Source: a gamma proteobacterium NOR5-3 (lineage in GTDB: Bacteria > Pseudomonadota > Gammaproteobacteria > Pseudomonadales > Halieaceae). Taken from it: DNA of 64,000 nt. Location of the stretch: positions 1,601,738-1,665,737 of the forward strand of contig DS999405.1 of the NCBI GenBank assembly GCA_000158155.1. Direction: 5' to 3'. Made by a program: the position numbers and the translations under genes. This document shows positions 17,754 to 27,222 of the stretch, one piece after another (position 1 is the first letter of the stretch; every line of letters begins with the position of its first letter). A model generated the notes under the pieces. That model saw only the letters and a list, made by a program, of their open reading frames with translations. It had not been told where the DNA came from and did no database searches.

Positions 17754-19802
17754 TCAGCTGGCGTCAGCAGCCGTATTCGGAAACAGCTTTTTCACATTGG
17801 CGACTTCAGCGTCTGCGCTGACAGAACGACGTTTGCCAGCGCGGTCCTGTTTCACCCAAATATGATCATGGCGAATTTCGTGATTCGCAAAACCACTGAC
17901 GGACTCTCGCAATACCTGCGTGATGCCCTGGCAGTCCATGCTGTCACAGCGGAGCATCAGCTCCTTGATAGCAACACAAACCTGTCCGTGGGAGAGGCAT
18001 TCCTCTTCTGCACGCATGATCATGGGATGCCCGGTGCCACTGACAGAGGAGCCCAGCAACAGCTCTTCGTGCAGTTTTTCGCCGGGACGAAGGCCGATGA
18101 ACTCGATGTCTACAGCGTCCAGATCACCCCGTCCGGACCCGACTTCGTGGCCGCTCAAACGAATCATGCGCTTGGCAAGGTCAACAATTCTCACCGGCTC
18201 ACCCATATCCAATACGAACACATCGCCACCGGTCCCCATGGCGCTGGCCTGCAACACCAGGTGAGCAGCCTCCTGAATACTCATAAAATAACGGGACACT
18301 TCAGGATGAGTTACGGTAACGGGACCACCGGATTCGATTTGCTCGCGAAACAGTGGCACAACGGAACCCGAGGACCCCAGAACATTGCCAAAACGGACCA
18401 TACAAAACCGCGTAGCGCTCTCTTCTCCCGCAAGTCCCTGCAAAATCAACTCAGCAAAGCGCTTTGAGGCCCCCATAATATTTGTGGGTCGCACGGCTTT
18501 ATCCGTAGAAATCAGCACAAACGTCTCTACATTTGCCAATCGCGCTGCTTCGGCCGCATGCCAGGTGCCGAACACGTTGTTGGCGACACCCTCGGCGACG
18601 TTATGCTCCACCATAGGCACATGCTTGTAGGCCGCGGCGTGATAGACGGTCTGTACTGCAAAGGTACGATAAATTGTTTCCATGCGTCGCTGATCTCGTA
18701 CAGATCCCAGCAAACACACCGTATCAACATGAATCTGCAGCCTTGCCAGCATTTCCTTGAGCGCACGCTCAATGCGATAAAGCGCGTACTCGGAGTTGTC
18801 CAGCAACACGATTTGCCTGGGATTGGCCTCGAGAATCTGACGGCACAGTTCTGCGCCGATAGATCCACCGGCGCCGGTGACCATGACGACTTTGCCAGTG
18901 ATACATCGATCGATAAGCTCCGGGTGGGGAGGAACGGGATCACGCCCCAGAAGATCATCAAGATCAATATCCTGAATCTGGCTGACTGCCGCGGCGCCAC
19001 CCACCAACTCGTTGATCTTGGGGACCGTTCGAACATGCACGGGCAGTCCCACCAGCGAGTTAATAATCTCGCGGCGACGCTCAGCAGAAGCCGAGGGTAT
19101 CGCCAGAAGAACCTGGGTAATCGCGTGCTGCTCGATCAGTCGCTCAAGATCTCGAGGCCAGATGACCTGAAGACCGTTAATAACCGCGTGCTGTGCCCGG
19201 GGGTCGTCGTCCACAAACGCCACGACGCGATACTGATCACCGTGATGCAACGCGGTCAGCAGCTGACGGCCGGATTCGCCCGCACCGTAGATGAGAACAT
19301 TTTTACTACTTGAGCGAAGTCGCGCCTGATAGCCGGCTCGGACAATGAGACGCGCACCGCCAATGGTGAACATAGCCATGGCCCAGTAAACGAAGGGCAT
19401 GGACCGGGGCACGTCAGCCTGGGTAAAGAAGATCGCAGCACCGAGAGCTAAGGTGGAATAACTGACTGCCTGAATAATTGTCCAGATGGCCTGCTGGCCC
19501 ATAAACCGAATGATGGCTCGATACAGTCCCAGGCGCAGGAATATCACCGCACTTGCCAGCATGGTAAGCATGGCACAAAACAGCTCCACACTGCCCGGCG
19601 GCTGAGAAAACGATGCAAAGGGGTAACCGAAGGCAACGATGAGAGACAGGGCCACGAAAGCCATGTCCACGCCCAGGACCATGACCTGCTTCACGTTGCG
19701 AGGTACCTGGACTACACGAAGAAACATCTGAACGGGAACGTCCAGCACTGCGCGCACTTTCGCCGCCAGATTTTGAGCCGGTTTAGTCAATTCTATAGTC
19801 AC
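17754..19802 (-). CDS. wbpM: Membrane nucleotide-sugar 4,6-dehydratase, WbpM/CapD-like
   Basis: This is a 682-residue inner-membrane enzyme that converts UDP-GlcNAc to the 4-keto-6-deoxy sugar, a first step towards N-acetyl quinovosamine, fucosamine or bacillosamine units of O-antigen or capsule. Four membrane helices fall within residues 40-150, then a Rossmann domain with NVLIYGAGESGRQLL. The catalytic SDR domain (MVTGAGGSIGAELCRQ) starts near residue 312. The active site reads STDKAVRPTNIMGASKR, with the Met-x3-Lys typical of WbpM replacing the usual Tyr-x3-Lys. It starts at GTG 19802. It lies downstream of the WbpL-like and epimerase genes, the same order as the end of Pseudomonas O-antigen loci. 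Confidence 0.92.
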   Translation of the reverse strand: MTIELTKPAQNLAAKVRAVLDVPVQMFLRVVQVPRNVKQVMVLGVDMAFVALSLIVAFGYPFASFSQPPGSVELFCAMLTMLASAVIFLRLGLYRAIIRFMGQQAIWTIIQAVSYSTLALGAAIFFTQADVPRSMPFVYWAMAMFTIGGARLIVRAGYQARLRSSSKNVLIYGAGESGRQLLTALHHGDQYRVVAFVDDDPRAQHAVINGLQVIWPRDLERLIEQHAITQVLLAIPSASAERRREIINSLVGLPVHVRTVPKINELVGGAAAVSQIQDIDLDDLLGRDPVPPHPELIDRCITGKVVMVTGAGGSIGAELCRQILEANPRQIVLLDNSEYALYRIERALKEMLARLQIHVDTVCLLGSVRDQRRMETIYRTFAVQTVYHAAAYKHVPMVEHNVAEGVANNVFGTWHAAEAARLANVETFVLISTDKAVRPTNIMGASKRFAELILQGLAGEESATRFCMVRFGNVLGSSGSVVPLFREQIESGGPVTVTHPEVSRYFMSIQEAAHLVLQASAMGTGGDVFVLDMGEPVRIVDLAKRMIRLSGHEVGSGRGDLDAVDIEFIGLRPGEKLHEELLLGSSVSGTGHPMIMRAEEECLSHGQVCVAIKELMLRCDSMDCQGITQVLRESVSGFANHEIRHDHIWVKQDRAGKRRSVSADAEVANVKKLFPNTAADAS

Positions 19803-19873
19803 TCCGCGCTGGTTATGCGCTTGTCGGCTTCTAATTTGAAATGCTGTCTGACGTGCCGACTATGGAGTGCAGC

Positions 19874-20854
19874 TTACGCCAAACGACGCAGTTTCGCTAT
19901 GAGTAAGAGTTGCGGGAATAAGCCTAGGGCCATTAACGTCCATTGGGGTAGCGCGCTCACTACGCCTATCAGAGCCAGCGGTACCAGCCAGAGTCCCTGA
20001 AAAAGTAGCAGCGCGTAGTCGACCCGGCGATGCGACCCCCAATGCCGAGCTAAACGCTGATAGCAGTGGCCATTATGAGCCTCGGTCAGGCGCTCGCCCC
20101 GAAGCGCTCTCGCAATCAGTGTGATCCCCGTGTCCAACAAAAAGGGGCTCATCAGCAAGCACCAGACAACCGGGGGCATCAACCCATCGCGCCAGGCCCA
20201 CAATCCCAACCAGCCCAGCAGCAGCCCGCCGCTAAGACTCCCGGCATCGCCCATAAAGAGCTTTGCCGGCGGCCAGTTAAACACCAGAAATCCCGCATAG
20301 GCACCGACGATAATCGCGCACAGCGTGAGGAACTCACTGCTGGCGCCCGAGAGATACCCGAGCGCGAGCATGGATCCCGCAACGAGCACTGTCTGCAGGG
20401 CCGCAAAACCATCAATGCCGTCCATAAAATTGTAGAGATTAAGCAGCCACGCTAGACCCAGAATTAGCGAAGGCCATAGCCAGAACGGCAGCAACTCAAG
20501 ATCGAGATACCCCCCTATGGCGACACCGGCCAACAGAAAAAAGAGCGGCAGGCGCAGATACACGGGCACAGGACGGCGATCATCCCAGGCACCCAGCGCG
20601 CAGACTGCGATAAGCAGCAGCAGCATTAAACGCTCCGGCGCCTGCCAAAGAATCTGCCCGGACAACTGCGCGGCGGCCCAGGTCACTGCAATCGCCGCTA
20701 CCACGGCTACCCCCCCGGAGCTGGGTGTCACGGCCTCGTGCGCACTGCGGTGATTGGGCGCATCCAGAAAACGTAATCGTCGTGCCATTGGGAGGTAAGC
20801 CGCTGTGGCTATCAGCGTCAATGCCAGTGCCACAAGCCCAAAACTAAGTGCCAT
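19874..20854 (-). CDS. wbpL: Polyprenyl-phosphate sugar-1-phosphate transferase, WecA/WbpL-like
   Basis: This is a polytopic inner-membrane enzyme of glycosyltransferase family 4 (326 residues, about 10 helices) that loads the first sugar phosphate onto undecaprenyl phosphate. The family motifs are present: LDAPNHRSAHEAVTPSSGGVA near the N-terminus, LYNFMDGIDGFAALQ with the catalytic aspartates, and LFMGDAGSLSGG. The C-terminal loop has AHNGHCYQRLARHWGSH. The ATG at 20854 overlaps the end of the upstream epimerase by 11 bases and has GGGAG before it, indicating translational coupling. It most likely starts glycan synthesis with the sugar made by the neighbouring enzymes. Confidence 0.9.
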   Translation of the reverse strand: MALSFGLVALALTLIATAAYLPMARRLRFLDAPNHRSAHEAVTPSSGGVAVVAAIAVTWAAAQLSGQILWQAPERLMLLLLIAVCALGAWDDRRPVPVYLRLPLFFLLAGVAIGGYLDLELLPFWLWPSLILGLAWLLNLYNFMDGIDGFAALQTVLVAGSMLALGYLSGASSEFLTLCAIIVGAYAGFLVFNWPPAKLFMGDAGSLSGGLLLGWLGLWAWRDGLMPPVVWCLLMSPFLLDTGITLIARALRGERLTEAHNGHCYQRLARHWGSHRRVDYALLLFQGLWLVPLALIGVVSALPQWTLMALGLFPQLLLIAKLRRLA

Positions 20855-21779
20855 GGACTGGCACTCCCAGACTCGCTTCAAAACTCAAAGAAGGCTGGAA
20901 GTCCAGGGACTCCAAGCCAGAACTGCGGTAACACTCATCAGCGGTCATGCGTTCCCAGGTGCACCCGGACTTTTCTCCACGAAGCGCATCCCATAGCCGG
21001 CACAAGCTCCGCCAAACAAATGCCGGAGGAGACGGCAGCCAGGGCTCCCGTTCCATGGCTGCGCAAATAGCCGCATGCAGTCGCCGCGTGCTATAAATTT
21101 GCTCATCGGTCACGGTCATCAAGGCCGGTACTGGTACTGATAAAGAAGCGTCTACCAGTAGCGCAAGCACACGCACAAGATCATCCAAGGCAATCATGCT
21201 GCGTCCTCCACCCGATGGTGGCGCCGGCAAGTGCCAGGCCGCCCAGCGGCGTAACCAGCGCAAGTGGCCTGAAGCCTCTTTGCTGTAAACCAGGGCAGGA
21301 CGCACGATAAAGAGCTGCATACCGGAGTCCCGACAAACATTCTGCAAACCCTGTTCTGCCAGCGCCTTGGATTGCGCGTAGGGGTTGCTCGCCGCGACGA
21401 CAGGCAGCAAGGCGCCCTGTGCATCGCGCTGCGCAGCGAGCGCTTTCACGCTGCTGATAAACACAAAGCGCGTCACGCCCGCTGCACGGGCCCGCTGTGC
21501 CAGTGCCAGAGACGCATCCACATTCACATGCTGATATGCCTGAGCATCGGCCCGCTGATGCGCAATCCCCGCCAAGTGAAAGACAGCATCGACCCCCTCA
21601 AGATCCAGATCTGCCTGGCCGGCACTAAAATCCCGGCGCTGCAGGCTCAGCTGTGCGTCTCCAGGCGCGGAAACGGCGCCCCGGCAATACTGGGCACTTA
21701 ACCGGCAGCCCCGCTCTGCGAGCACCGGCAATAAGGCCCGCCCGAGATATCCGCTTGCTCCTGTTACCAGGCAATGCAC
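20844..21779 (-). CDS. NAD-dependent sugar epimerase/dehydratase, WbpV-like
   Basis: This is a 311-residue extended short-chain dehydrogenase. The N-terminal nucleotide site is VTGASGYLGRALLP. The catalytic serine is in FVFISSVKALAA and the Tyr-x3-Lys is in NPYAQSKALAEQ. The C-terminal half is typical of UDP-sugar epimerases, and by position next to WbpL- and WbpM-like genes it is probably the C4-reductase/epimerase that finishes the 6-deoxy amino sugar. Start is GTG 21779 with GGAG about 11 bases upstream. Its 3' end overlaps the transferase gene. The exact sugar product cannot be deduced. Confidence 0.85.
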   Translation of the reverse strand: MHCLVTGASGYLGRALLPVLAERGCRLSAQYCRGAVSAPGDAQLSLQRRDFSAGQADLDLEGVDAVFHLAGIAHQRADAQAYQHVNVDASLALAQRARAAGVTRFVFISSVKALAAQRDAQGALLPVVAASNPYAQSKALAEQGLQNVCRDSGMQLFIVRPALVYSKEASGHLRWLRRWAAWHLPAPPSGGGRSMIALDDLVRVLALLVDASLSVPVPALMTVTDEQIYSTRRLHAAICAAMEREPWLPSPPAFVWRSLCRLWDALRGEKSGCTWERMTADECYRSSGLESLDFQPSLSFEASLGVPVHGT

Positions 21780-21841
21780 GCCCTACACTCTCCACTGATT
21801 CATAGCGCCAGAATGGTGCGCGTATGGCGCCAAGAAATAAA

Positions 21842-21856
21842 GGGGGCAGCGCCCCC
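21842..21856 (-). terminator. Rho-independent terminator after comEA
   Basis: A perfect 6-bp stem GGGGGC/GCCCCC with a 3-base loop is followed on the minus strand by TTTATTTCTT. It lies 18 bases past the stop of the ComEA-like gene and separates it from the sugar epimerase gene. Confidence 0.75.
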
Positions 21857-21873
21857 AAACGCGTTAAGAGGCG

Positions 21874-22413
21874 TTATTGCGTGCTCAACACGCTGCGATT
21901 TCGCTCCACGGTAGACTCGCCAATACCGGCAACTTCGGATAGCTCATCCACCGACTCAAACGGACCGAACTGCTCCCGGTAACGCACAATGGCCTGTGCT
22001 TTGCTGCCACCGATACCATTGAGCCGACTGGCCAGTTCTCCGGCCGACGCGGTATTGATGTTTACTGTCGCCGCGATCTCTTCGTTTACCAGCGCCACTT
22101 TGTCCACGGTGTCCGCAGACCCGTTTTGCGCAAGCACCGGTGCGGTTTGCAGCGAAAGCTGTGTCCCAAGGGCGAATAGCGCAAGCAGCAGCGGTCTTCG
22201 CAACGGTCGTCGCAAAGTTGCGGCACAGCGTTCAAACGGACCCGCTGCCCGGCTGACCTTAGCGGCACTCAAGGGAACCTGAATCAGGGCGTGGCCCATG
22301 GGGTGACTTCGACCCTTAACCACAGCGTGCCTGAGGGTTGTCGTTAAGAGTGGTCTTGAGGACGGCTTGTTTACTTGAGGAAATATTGAACGGATAGTTT
22401 TAGTGTTTTTCAC
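21874..22413 (-). CDS. comEA: ComEA-like helix-hairpin-helix DNA-binding protein
   Basis: This is a 179-residue protein whose last 65 residues form the ComEA helix-hairpin-helix pair: VNINTASAGELASRLNGIGGSKAQAIVRYRE and FESVDELSEVAGIGESTVERN by position. In naturally competent bacteria this domain binds incoming DNA in the periplasm. A hydrophobic segment at about residues 74-92, ending APVLAQ, looks like the signal or anchor. It is preceded by a long basic leader unusual for the family. The GTG at 22413 is supported by a near-perfect AAGGAGGT seven bases upstream, so the leader does seem to be translated; a shorter start cannot be excluded. Role in competence is inferred from the family. Confidence 0.85.
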   Translation of the reverse strand: MKNTKTIRSIFPQVNKPSSRPLLTTTLRHAVVKGRSHPMGHALIQVPLSAAKVSRAAGPFERCAATLRRPLRRPLLLALFALGTQLSLQTAPVLAQNGSADTVDKVALVNEEIAATVNINTASAGELASRLNGIGGSKAQAIVRYREQFGPFESVDELSEVAGIGESTVERNRSVLSTQ

Positions 22414-22488
22414 GGTGAGACCTCCTTGTCATCGCGTGATTAGCTGGGATTGTGTGCCGGGCGATCAACAGCGTGGCAAGGCAGGCAT

Positions 22489-22527
22489 ATGCCTTATGCC
22501 CTAATGCCCTAATGTCTTAGTGCCTCA
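22489..22527. repeat. Degenerate 8-bp tandem repeat (ATGCCCTA units)
   Basis: Five consecutive copies of an ATGCCCTA-like unit (ATGCCTT, ATGCCCTA twice, ATGTCTTA, GTGCCTCA) lie in the 219-base gap between pyrF and the ComEA-like gene, upstream of the latter. The middle two are identical. No function is evident. Confidence 0.7.
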
Positions 22528-22632
22528 AACGCCTGGCATGAGTCAGAAAACCATAAGTATTCCGACCACTGCAGGAGACTAGCACCGGAGCAGTTCGGTG
22601 TGTTCCATCTGGTCACATCCGGCAGAAGACGA

Positions 22633-23337
22633 TCAAACCGATAGCTGCAACGACTCGTTAATGGCATTCAAAGCTGCACCGGGATCTTCGGCACGCGTGA
22701 TAGGCCTTCCCACCACTAAATAGCTGGAGCCGGCAGTGATGGCCTCAGCAGGCGTGAGCACCCGGCGCTGATCATCCCGGGTTGACCCTGCCGGACGGAT
22801 ACCCGGTGTCACCAGAGCAAACGTCGCACCCAACTGCTTTCGTAATATGCTCGCCTCCTGCGCCGAGCATACGACGCCCTGCAGCCCGCAATCCCTGGCC
22901 AGACTCGCCAGTCGCAAGACCTGCTCTGACAGGGATGCCTGGTAGCCAAGCTCACCAAAGTCCTGCGTATCCATACTGGTCAACACCGTGACACCAATGA
23001 GCAGCGGCGGTGTCGACACGCCGGTCAAAGCCTCCACGGAGGCCTCAAGCATACGACGCCCCCCGCTGACATGAACATTTACCATCCAGACCCCCAGCGC
23101 CGCGGCACTACGCAGGGCTCCCGCCACCGTATTGGGGATATCGTGAAACTTGAGGTCCAGAAACACCTCAAAGCCCATGGACTGCAGGCGCTCCACCAGC
23201 ACGGGTCCCGCGGCAGTGAACAATTCTTTACCCACTTTGAGTCGACAGGCCTTGGGATCCAGCGCGGCAGCAAGCGCCAAAGCCTGAGTCATCTGCGCAT
23301 AGTCTAGGGCCACAATGACCGGCGATGAGGTACTCAT
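22633..23337 (-). CDS. pyrF: Orotidine 5'-phosphate decarboxylase
   Basis: This enzyme performs the last step of de novo UMP synthesis, decarboxylating OMP. It has 234 residues. The active site Asp-x-Lys-x2-Asp array is seen in [13 protein letters not shown], with the other lysine in [10 protein letters not shown]. The C-terminal phosphate-binding region is VTPGIRPAG and YLVVGRPIT. The ATG at 23337 has GGAG seven bases upstream; the frame extends to 23442 but that part overlaps lapB. It sits 4 bases after lapB, as in other gammaproteobacteria. Confidence 0.96.
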   Translation of the reverse strand: MSTSSPVIVALDYAQMTQALALAAALDPKACRLKVGKELFTAAGPVLVERLQSMGFEVFLDLKFHDIPNTVAGALRSAAALGVWMVNVHVSGGRRMLEASVEALTGVSTPPLLIGVTVLTSMDTQDFGELGYQASLSEQVLRLASLARDCGLQGVVCSAQEASILRKQLGATFALVTPGIRPAGSTRDDQRRVLTPAEAITAGSSYLVVGRPITRAEDPGAALNAINESLQLSV

Positions 23338-23341
23338 AACA

Positions 23342-24550
23342 TCACTCCGTTTCTGCCGTGCGAATAGTCCGAAAAGTACCCCAGTACTTACAGCCGGGGC
23401 AAAACCAGAGCAAGTGCCGCGCAGAGAAACCGCAGTGATCACAGCGATAGGCGGGGCGAACTTCGATCAGTCGGTGAAGCAGTACGCTCAACATGGATAA
23501 GGAGTCTCCCGACACCCCCGGGGTATCTTCTTGCTGCATGCGGATCAAGCGAAGCAACCCCCGCAGCGACGGAGCCTGCGCCAAACGCTCAGCGAGGAAC
23601 TCGTGTGCGGCTTCATGACCTTCATCCCGATGAATATCATCGGCTACCGCAATCATCAGAGGCGTTGAGGGATGCTCATCAAGGCAGCGTCGTAGATAAA
23701 CCGACAATGCTTTCTCCTCCCCCAACGCCGCGTAGCACTCGCGAAGCGCCGGTATCGCCTCGGGAAGAAACTCCACATGCTGCTCAACAACCCGGGTTAA
23801 AGCGTCAATGGCAAGCCGATGGTTACCCGCTGTCCCTTCGAATCGGCCCAGCTCCAGTGAGGCACGGGCGCAGGCTGGATCAATACGCAGCGCTTGCTGC
23901 AACTGCTTTCGAGCCTCGTCAGGCTTGCCTTCTTCGGCAAGCTCAAGCGCTGACTCGCAGTAAAAATGGGCCAGTTGCACCGCCATGGGCTGACCTGAGA
24001 GTTGCGGTGCCTGAGTTTCACCGCGAAGCAGGCTGCGCCGGGGAAGCAAAGCCCTGGCTTCCTCAATAGCCCGCTCCCACTCACTTTCCGAGCGGTAGAT
24101 TTCTACAAGGTATTGGCGACTGACATCCCGTTGTTCTTCGGACTCCGCCATCAGGTCGAGTAAAAGTTTTTCGGCACGATCCAAAAGACCTGCAGATATG
24201 TAATCTCTGGCGAGCTCCAAATGCGCAATATGCATTTGCGTACGCGGAAGATTCGGACGGGCCAGCAGGTTCTGGTGAATTCTGATGGCGCGATCAACCT
24301 CGCCGCGCCGACGCAGTACGTTACCCAGCGCGATATGCGTCTCCAGGGTTTCACTGTTGACTTCCAAAGCACTGATAAACTGATCGACTGCGCCGTCCGG
24401 ACGGCCATCAAGAAGGTAATTCAGACCTTGATAATACTGACTGGGAGGACTCGAGGCGGCGCTCGAGGTACCGCTCAGGCTGCGGCGACCCAACCACCAG
24501 CCGCAAGCGACGGCCGCAAACAGAAGAAGGAAAACCAGCGTTTCATTCAC
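23342..24550 (-). CDS. lapB: Lipopolysaccharide assembly protein B (TPR regulator of LpxC)
   Basis: This inner-membrane protein guides FtsH-mediated degradation of LpxC and so balances LPS with phospholipid synthesis. It has about 402 residues: one N-terminal membrane helix ([20 protein letters not shown]), about nine tetratricopeptide repeats, and a C-terminal rubredoxin-like metal domain with two cysteine pairs (CDHCGF and CPGCKYW). All these are standard for LapB/YciM. The GTG at 24550 is chosen because it starts just before the helix and overlaps lapA by 8 bases. It lies in the order lapA-lapB-pyrF. Confidence 0.94.
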   Translation of the reverse strand: MNETLVFLLLFAAVACGWWLGRRSLSGTSSAASSPPSQYYQGLNYLLDGRPDGAVDQFISALEVNSETLETHIALGNVLRRRGEVDRAIRIHQNLLARPNLPRTQMHIAHLELARDYISAGLLDRAEKLLLDLMAESEEQRDVSRQYLVEIYRSESEWERAIEEARALLPRRSLLRGETQAPQLSGQPMAVQLAHFYCESALELAEEGKPDEARKQLQQALRIDPACARASLELGRFEGTAGNHRLAIDALTRVVEQHVEFLPEAIPALRECYAALGEEKALSVYLRRCLDEHPSTPLMIAVADDIHRDEGHEAAHEFLAERLAQAPSLRGLLRLIRMQQEDTPGVSGDSLSMLSVLLHRLIEVRPAYRCDHCGFSARHLLWFCPGCKYWGTFRTIRTAETE

Positions 24551-24848
24551 GCGTAGCCAGGCCCTTGACTCGCAATTTATCCATCTCAAGCTGACTATTG
24601 GTTAGCTGCCGTCGAGCCGACATAAGTCGAGCTCGCAGGCGAAGCACTGCAATGGATGAGAGCAAAAGACCAATGATGCCCCCAAGGGCCAGCGCACCGA
24701 GCACCCAGAGCGCCAGACTGCGCGGCGGTAGAATCATAACCAGCACGTCCAGAGGGACGGGTTCGGCATTTTGCAGCGCAAATAAAACACCCACAGCAGC
24801 CATGGCAACGGCCAGGGCAAGAGCAAACAACTTACGAATAAAACCCAT
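24543..24848 (-). CDS. lapA: Lipopolysaccharide assembly protein A
   Basis: This is a small inner-membrane protein (101 residues) of the LapA/DUF1049 family that partners LapB. Two hydrophobic helices (FALALAVAMAAVGVLFALQN and LALWVLGALALGGIIGLLLS) are joined by the conserved loop around AEPVPLDVLV. They are followed by a basic coiled tail (RLRARLMSARRQL). Placement between ihfB and lapB is the standard gammaproteobacterial order. The ATG at 24848 is preceded by an in-frame TTG at 24851; neither has a strong ribosome site. Confidence 0.92.
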   Translation of the reverse strand: MGFIRKLFALALAVAMAAVGVLFALQNAEPVPLDVLVMILPPRSLALWVLGALALGGIIGLLLSSIAVLRLRARLMSARRQLTNSQLEMDKLRVKGLATRE

Positions 24849-24860
24849 CAAAATACGACT

Positions 24861-25157
24861 CTAAAGACCTGCCTGTAGACCAAGGTTTACACGGTCTCTC
24901 AGTTCCTTACCGGGCTTGAAGTGCGGAACGTACTTCCCCGTGAGCTCCACCGCATCGCCGGTCTTGGGATTCCGCCCGCGACGTGGCTCCCGATAATGCA
25001 GAGAAAAACTGCCAAAGCCGCGAATTTCGATGCGCCCGCCGCTACTTAATGAGTTCGACATCTGCTCAATCACCGTTTTCACCGCCAGCTCCACATCCTT
25101 TGTAGACAACTGGCTTTGCTTCAGGGCTATGGCTTCTATGAGTTCGCTTTTTGTCAT
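24861..25157 (-). CDS. ihfB: Integration host factor subunit beta
   Basis: This is a DNA-bending nucleoid protein that works with IhfA in transcription, replication and recombination. It has 98 residues of the HU/IHF fold. The start [17 protein letters not shown], the strand [17 protein letters not shown] and the arm tip around [31 protein letters not shown] match IhfB closely, including the intercalating proline. It is located between rpsA and lapA. A possible promoter lies about 100 bases upstream, so it may also be transcribed apart from rpsA. Confidence 0.97.
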   Translation of the reverse strand: MTKSELIEAIALKQSQLSTKDVELAVKTVIEQMSNSLSSGGRIEIRGFGSFSLHYREPRRGRNPKTGDAVELTGKYVPHFKPGKELRDRVNLGLQAGL

Positions 25158-25260
25158 TTTGGGTCAATCCCAATCTTTCGTAGGTCCGCTGCAGGACGGA
25201 TTCAGGGCAGTTACCGGATTGAGGCACAATGGCTCACAGCTCGCAACTGCTTTTGAGCTT

Positions 25261-25289
25261 ATTGTGTACGCTTCACCGAAATCACGCAA
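25261..25289 (-). promoter_or_regulatory. Possible sigma-70 promoter of ihfB
   Basis: On the minus strand TTGCGT (25284-25289) and CACAAT (25261-25266) are spaced by 17 bases, in the AT-rich part of the gap. Transcription would begin near 25254, leaving a leader of about 97 bases before the ihfB ATG. Only partial matches to consensus, so tentative. Confidence 0.3.
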
Positions 25290-25430
25290 CGTCTTATTTT
25301 TTATGGAAAATTTACATTTCCCAGGCTGCTTGTTTGCAAGCAAGAAGGCGGCGAGACAGACGGCAGCCCTCTGAGCTGCTCGAGTAAAGCGGGGTCGGGC
25401 CGCCCAGAGCGTCCAAAAGGTCAAGAGCTC

Positions 25431-25454
25431 AAGAGGCCAAGAGGCCAAGAGGCC
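25431..25454. repeat. 8-bp tandem repeat AAGAGGCC x3
   Basis: Three exact copies of AAGAGGCC, flanked by a degenerate copy (AAGAGCTC) on the left and AAG on the right, lie just past the rpsA terminator. It looks like replication slippage in non-coding DNA. Confidence 0.8.
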
Positions 25455-25485
25455 AAGCACCAAAACATCTGTGGTGGACATAAAA

Positions 25486-25505
25486 AAGGGGCCCGAAGGC
25501 CCCTT
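25486..25505 (-). terminator. Rho-independent terminator of rpsA
   Basis: On the minus strand an 8-bp stem AAGGGGCC/GGCCCCTT closed by a TTCG tetraloop is followed by TTTT. It lies 43 bases after the rpsA stop and is a textbook intrinsic terminator. Confidence 0.92.
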
Positions 25506-25548
25506 TGACTCAAACAACGCTTATGCAGCGCTGCTCAACATTGCGATC

Positions 25549-27222
25549 TTACTTACCGCCCATCTGAGCCTTGATCAGATCACCAATAGTTCCCGGTGAA
25601 GATGCTTCCGCCTCGTCCTTCAAAGATTTAACGGCCTCTTTCTCGTCGTCAAAATCCTTCGCTTTGATCGACAGCGCCAAACCGCGGTTCTTACGGTCAG
25701 CCGAGATGATCTTGGCTTCGACAGTGTCGCCAACCTTGAACTCACTACGCGCATCTTCTACGCGCTCACGGCTGATATCGGCGGCCTTGAGGATTCCCTC
25801 AACTTCGTCGGCCAGCTTCACAGTGACAAACTTGGGATCCACCTCGATCACTTCACCGGTCACGATGCTGCCGCGATCGTTAACGGCAATGTAGTTGCTG
25901 AACGGATCGTCTTCGAGCTGCTTGACGCCCAGTGAGATACGCTCGCGCTCGGGATCCACCGAGAGGATAACCGTCTCGATTTCATCGCCTTTCTTGTAGT
26001 TGCGAACGGCTTCTTCACCAGTCTCGTTCCAGCTGATGTCCGACAGGTGTACCAGTCCGTCGATATTGCCCTCAAGGCCAATAAAGATACCGAAATCGGT
26101 GATGGACTTAATGACACCAGAGATACGGTCGCCCTTGGTTGCACCTGAGGCAAAGGCATCCCACGGGTTCTGCTGACACTGCTTGATGCCCAGGGAGATA
26201 CGACGACGCTCTTCGTCGATATCCAGAACCATGACTTCAACTTCGTCGCCGAGCTGAACAATCTTGGAGGGGTGAACATTCTTGTTGGTCCAATCCATCT
26301 CGGATACGTGTACCAGACCTTCCACACCCTCTTCGATCTCAGCAAAACAGCCGTAATCAGTGAGGTTAGTCACTTTAGCCATCACGCGGCTACCTTCCGG
26401 GTAGCGACCTGTGATCTCAACCCAGGGATCTTCACCCAGTTGCTTGAGGCCCAGAGAAACGCGGTTACGCTCACGATCGAACTTCAGAACCTTAACGTCC
26501 AGTTCCTGGCCGACTTCGACAATCTCCGACGGATGCTTGATGCGCTTCCAGGCCATATCAGTAATGTGCAACAGACCATCAACGCCACCTAAGTCAACAA
26601 AGGCGCCGTAGTCGGTGAGGTTCTTGACCACACCCTTAACAGACTGGCCTTCCTGGAGACCGGCCAGCAGAGCATCGCGCTCAACGCTGTTAGCCGCTTC
26701 CATGACCGCGCGGCGAGAAACGACAACGTTGTTGCGCTTCTGATCGAGCTTGATGACTTTAAAGTCCAGCTCTTTGCCTTCGAGGTGTGCGGTGTCACGC
26801 ACAGGACGGACATCCACCAGCGAACCGGGGAGGAACGCGCGGATAGTATTAACATCAACCGTAAAGCCACCTTTGACCTTGCCGTTGATAACACCCTTGA
26901 CCACTTCTTCGGCGGCAAAGGCTGCTTCGAGATCTTTCCAGGACTCGGCGCGCTTGGCTTTTTCACGGGACAGCTTGGTTTCACCAAATCCGTCTTCAAC
27001 CGTCTCCAGCGCGACCTGGACTTCATCACCAATGCTCAGGTTACATTCACCAGCCGCATCAATGAACTGGTCCCGGGGAATTACACCCTCGGACTTGAGT
27101 CCCGCGTGCACGGTGACCCACTCGTTGTCGATATCGATGACGACACCGGTGACAATGGCGCCGGGTTGCATATCGACGGTCTTAAGGCTTTCTTCAAAAA
27201 GATCAGCGAAGGATTCGCTCAT
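25549..27222 (-). CDS. rpsA: 30S ribosomal protein S1
   Basis: This ribosomal RNA-binding protein recruits mRNA to the 30S subunit. The 557-residue protein equals the E. coli length and has six S1 (OB-fold) domains. Repeated signatures are easy to see: [54 protein letters not shown] and [26 protein letters not shown] by position. The N-terminus [13 protein letters not shown] is typical of the ribosome-anchoring domain. It lies downstream of cmk, the usual order, with a 171-base gap that may hold its own promoter or autogenous control region. A strong terminator follows. Confidence 0.98.
   Translation of the reverse strand: MSESFADLFEESLKTVDMQPGAIVTGVVIDIDNEWVTVHAGLKSEGVIPRDQFIDAAGECNLSIGDEVQVALETVEDGFGETKLSREKAKRAESWKDLEAAFAAEEVVKGVINGKVKGGFTVDVNTIRAFLPGSLVDVRPVRDTAHLEGKELDFKVIKLDQKRNNVVVSRRAVMEAANSVERDALLAGLQEGQSVKGVVKNLTDYGAFVDLGGVDGLLHITDMAWKRIKHPSEIVEVGQELDVKVLKFDRERNRVSLGLKQLGEDPWVEITGRYPEGSRVMAKVTNLTDYGCFAEIEEGVEGLVHVSEMDWTNKNVHPSKIVQLGDEVEVMVLDIDEERRRISLGIKQCQQNPWDAFASGATKGDRISGVIKSITDFGIFIGLEGNIDGLVHLSDISWNETGEEAVRNYKKGDEIETVILSVDPERERISLGVKQLEDDPFSNYIAVNDRGSIVTGEVIEVDPKFVTVKLADEVEGILKAADISRERVEDARSEFKVGDTVEAKIISADRKNRGLALSIKAKDFDDEKEAVKSLKDEAEASSPGTIGDLIKAQMGGK

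Larger units (their letters stand above)
25158..25485. other. Non-coding gap between rpsA terminator and ihfB
   Basis: I see no convincing gene here. An open minus-strand frame across it uses repetitive sequence and has no family features. It is AT-richer than its surroundings between 25260 and 25320. It holds a 6-bp stem hairpin (TGCTTG/CAAGCA, 25327-25342), an 8-bp tandem repeat, and a possible ihfB promoter. Confidence 0.6.

Noticed and set aside
17751-18467. Long plus-strand frame antisense to the WbpM-like gene
   Set aside because: Shadow of a well-supported coding sequence, no ribosome site.
24978-25157. Possible IHF self-binding site at the start of ihfB
   Set aside because: I could not find a convincing match to the IHF consensus on reading both strands.
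25164-25517. Open minus-strand frame of 117 codons between rpsA and ihfB with a hydrophobic stretch
   Set aside because: It runs through the rpsA terminator and the 8-bp repeats, has no ribosome site and no family features.
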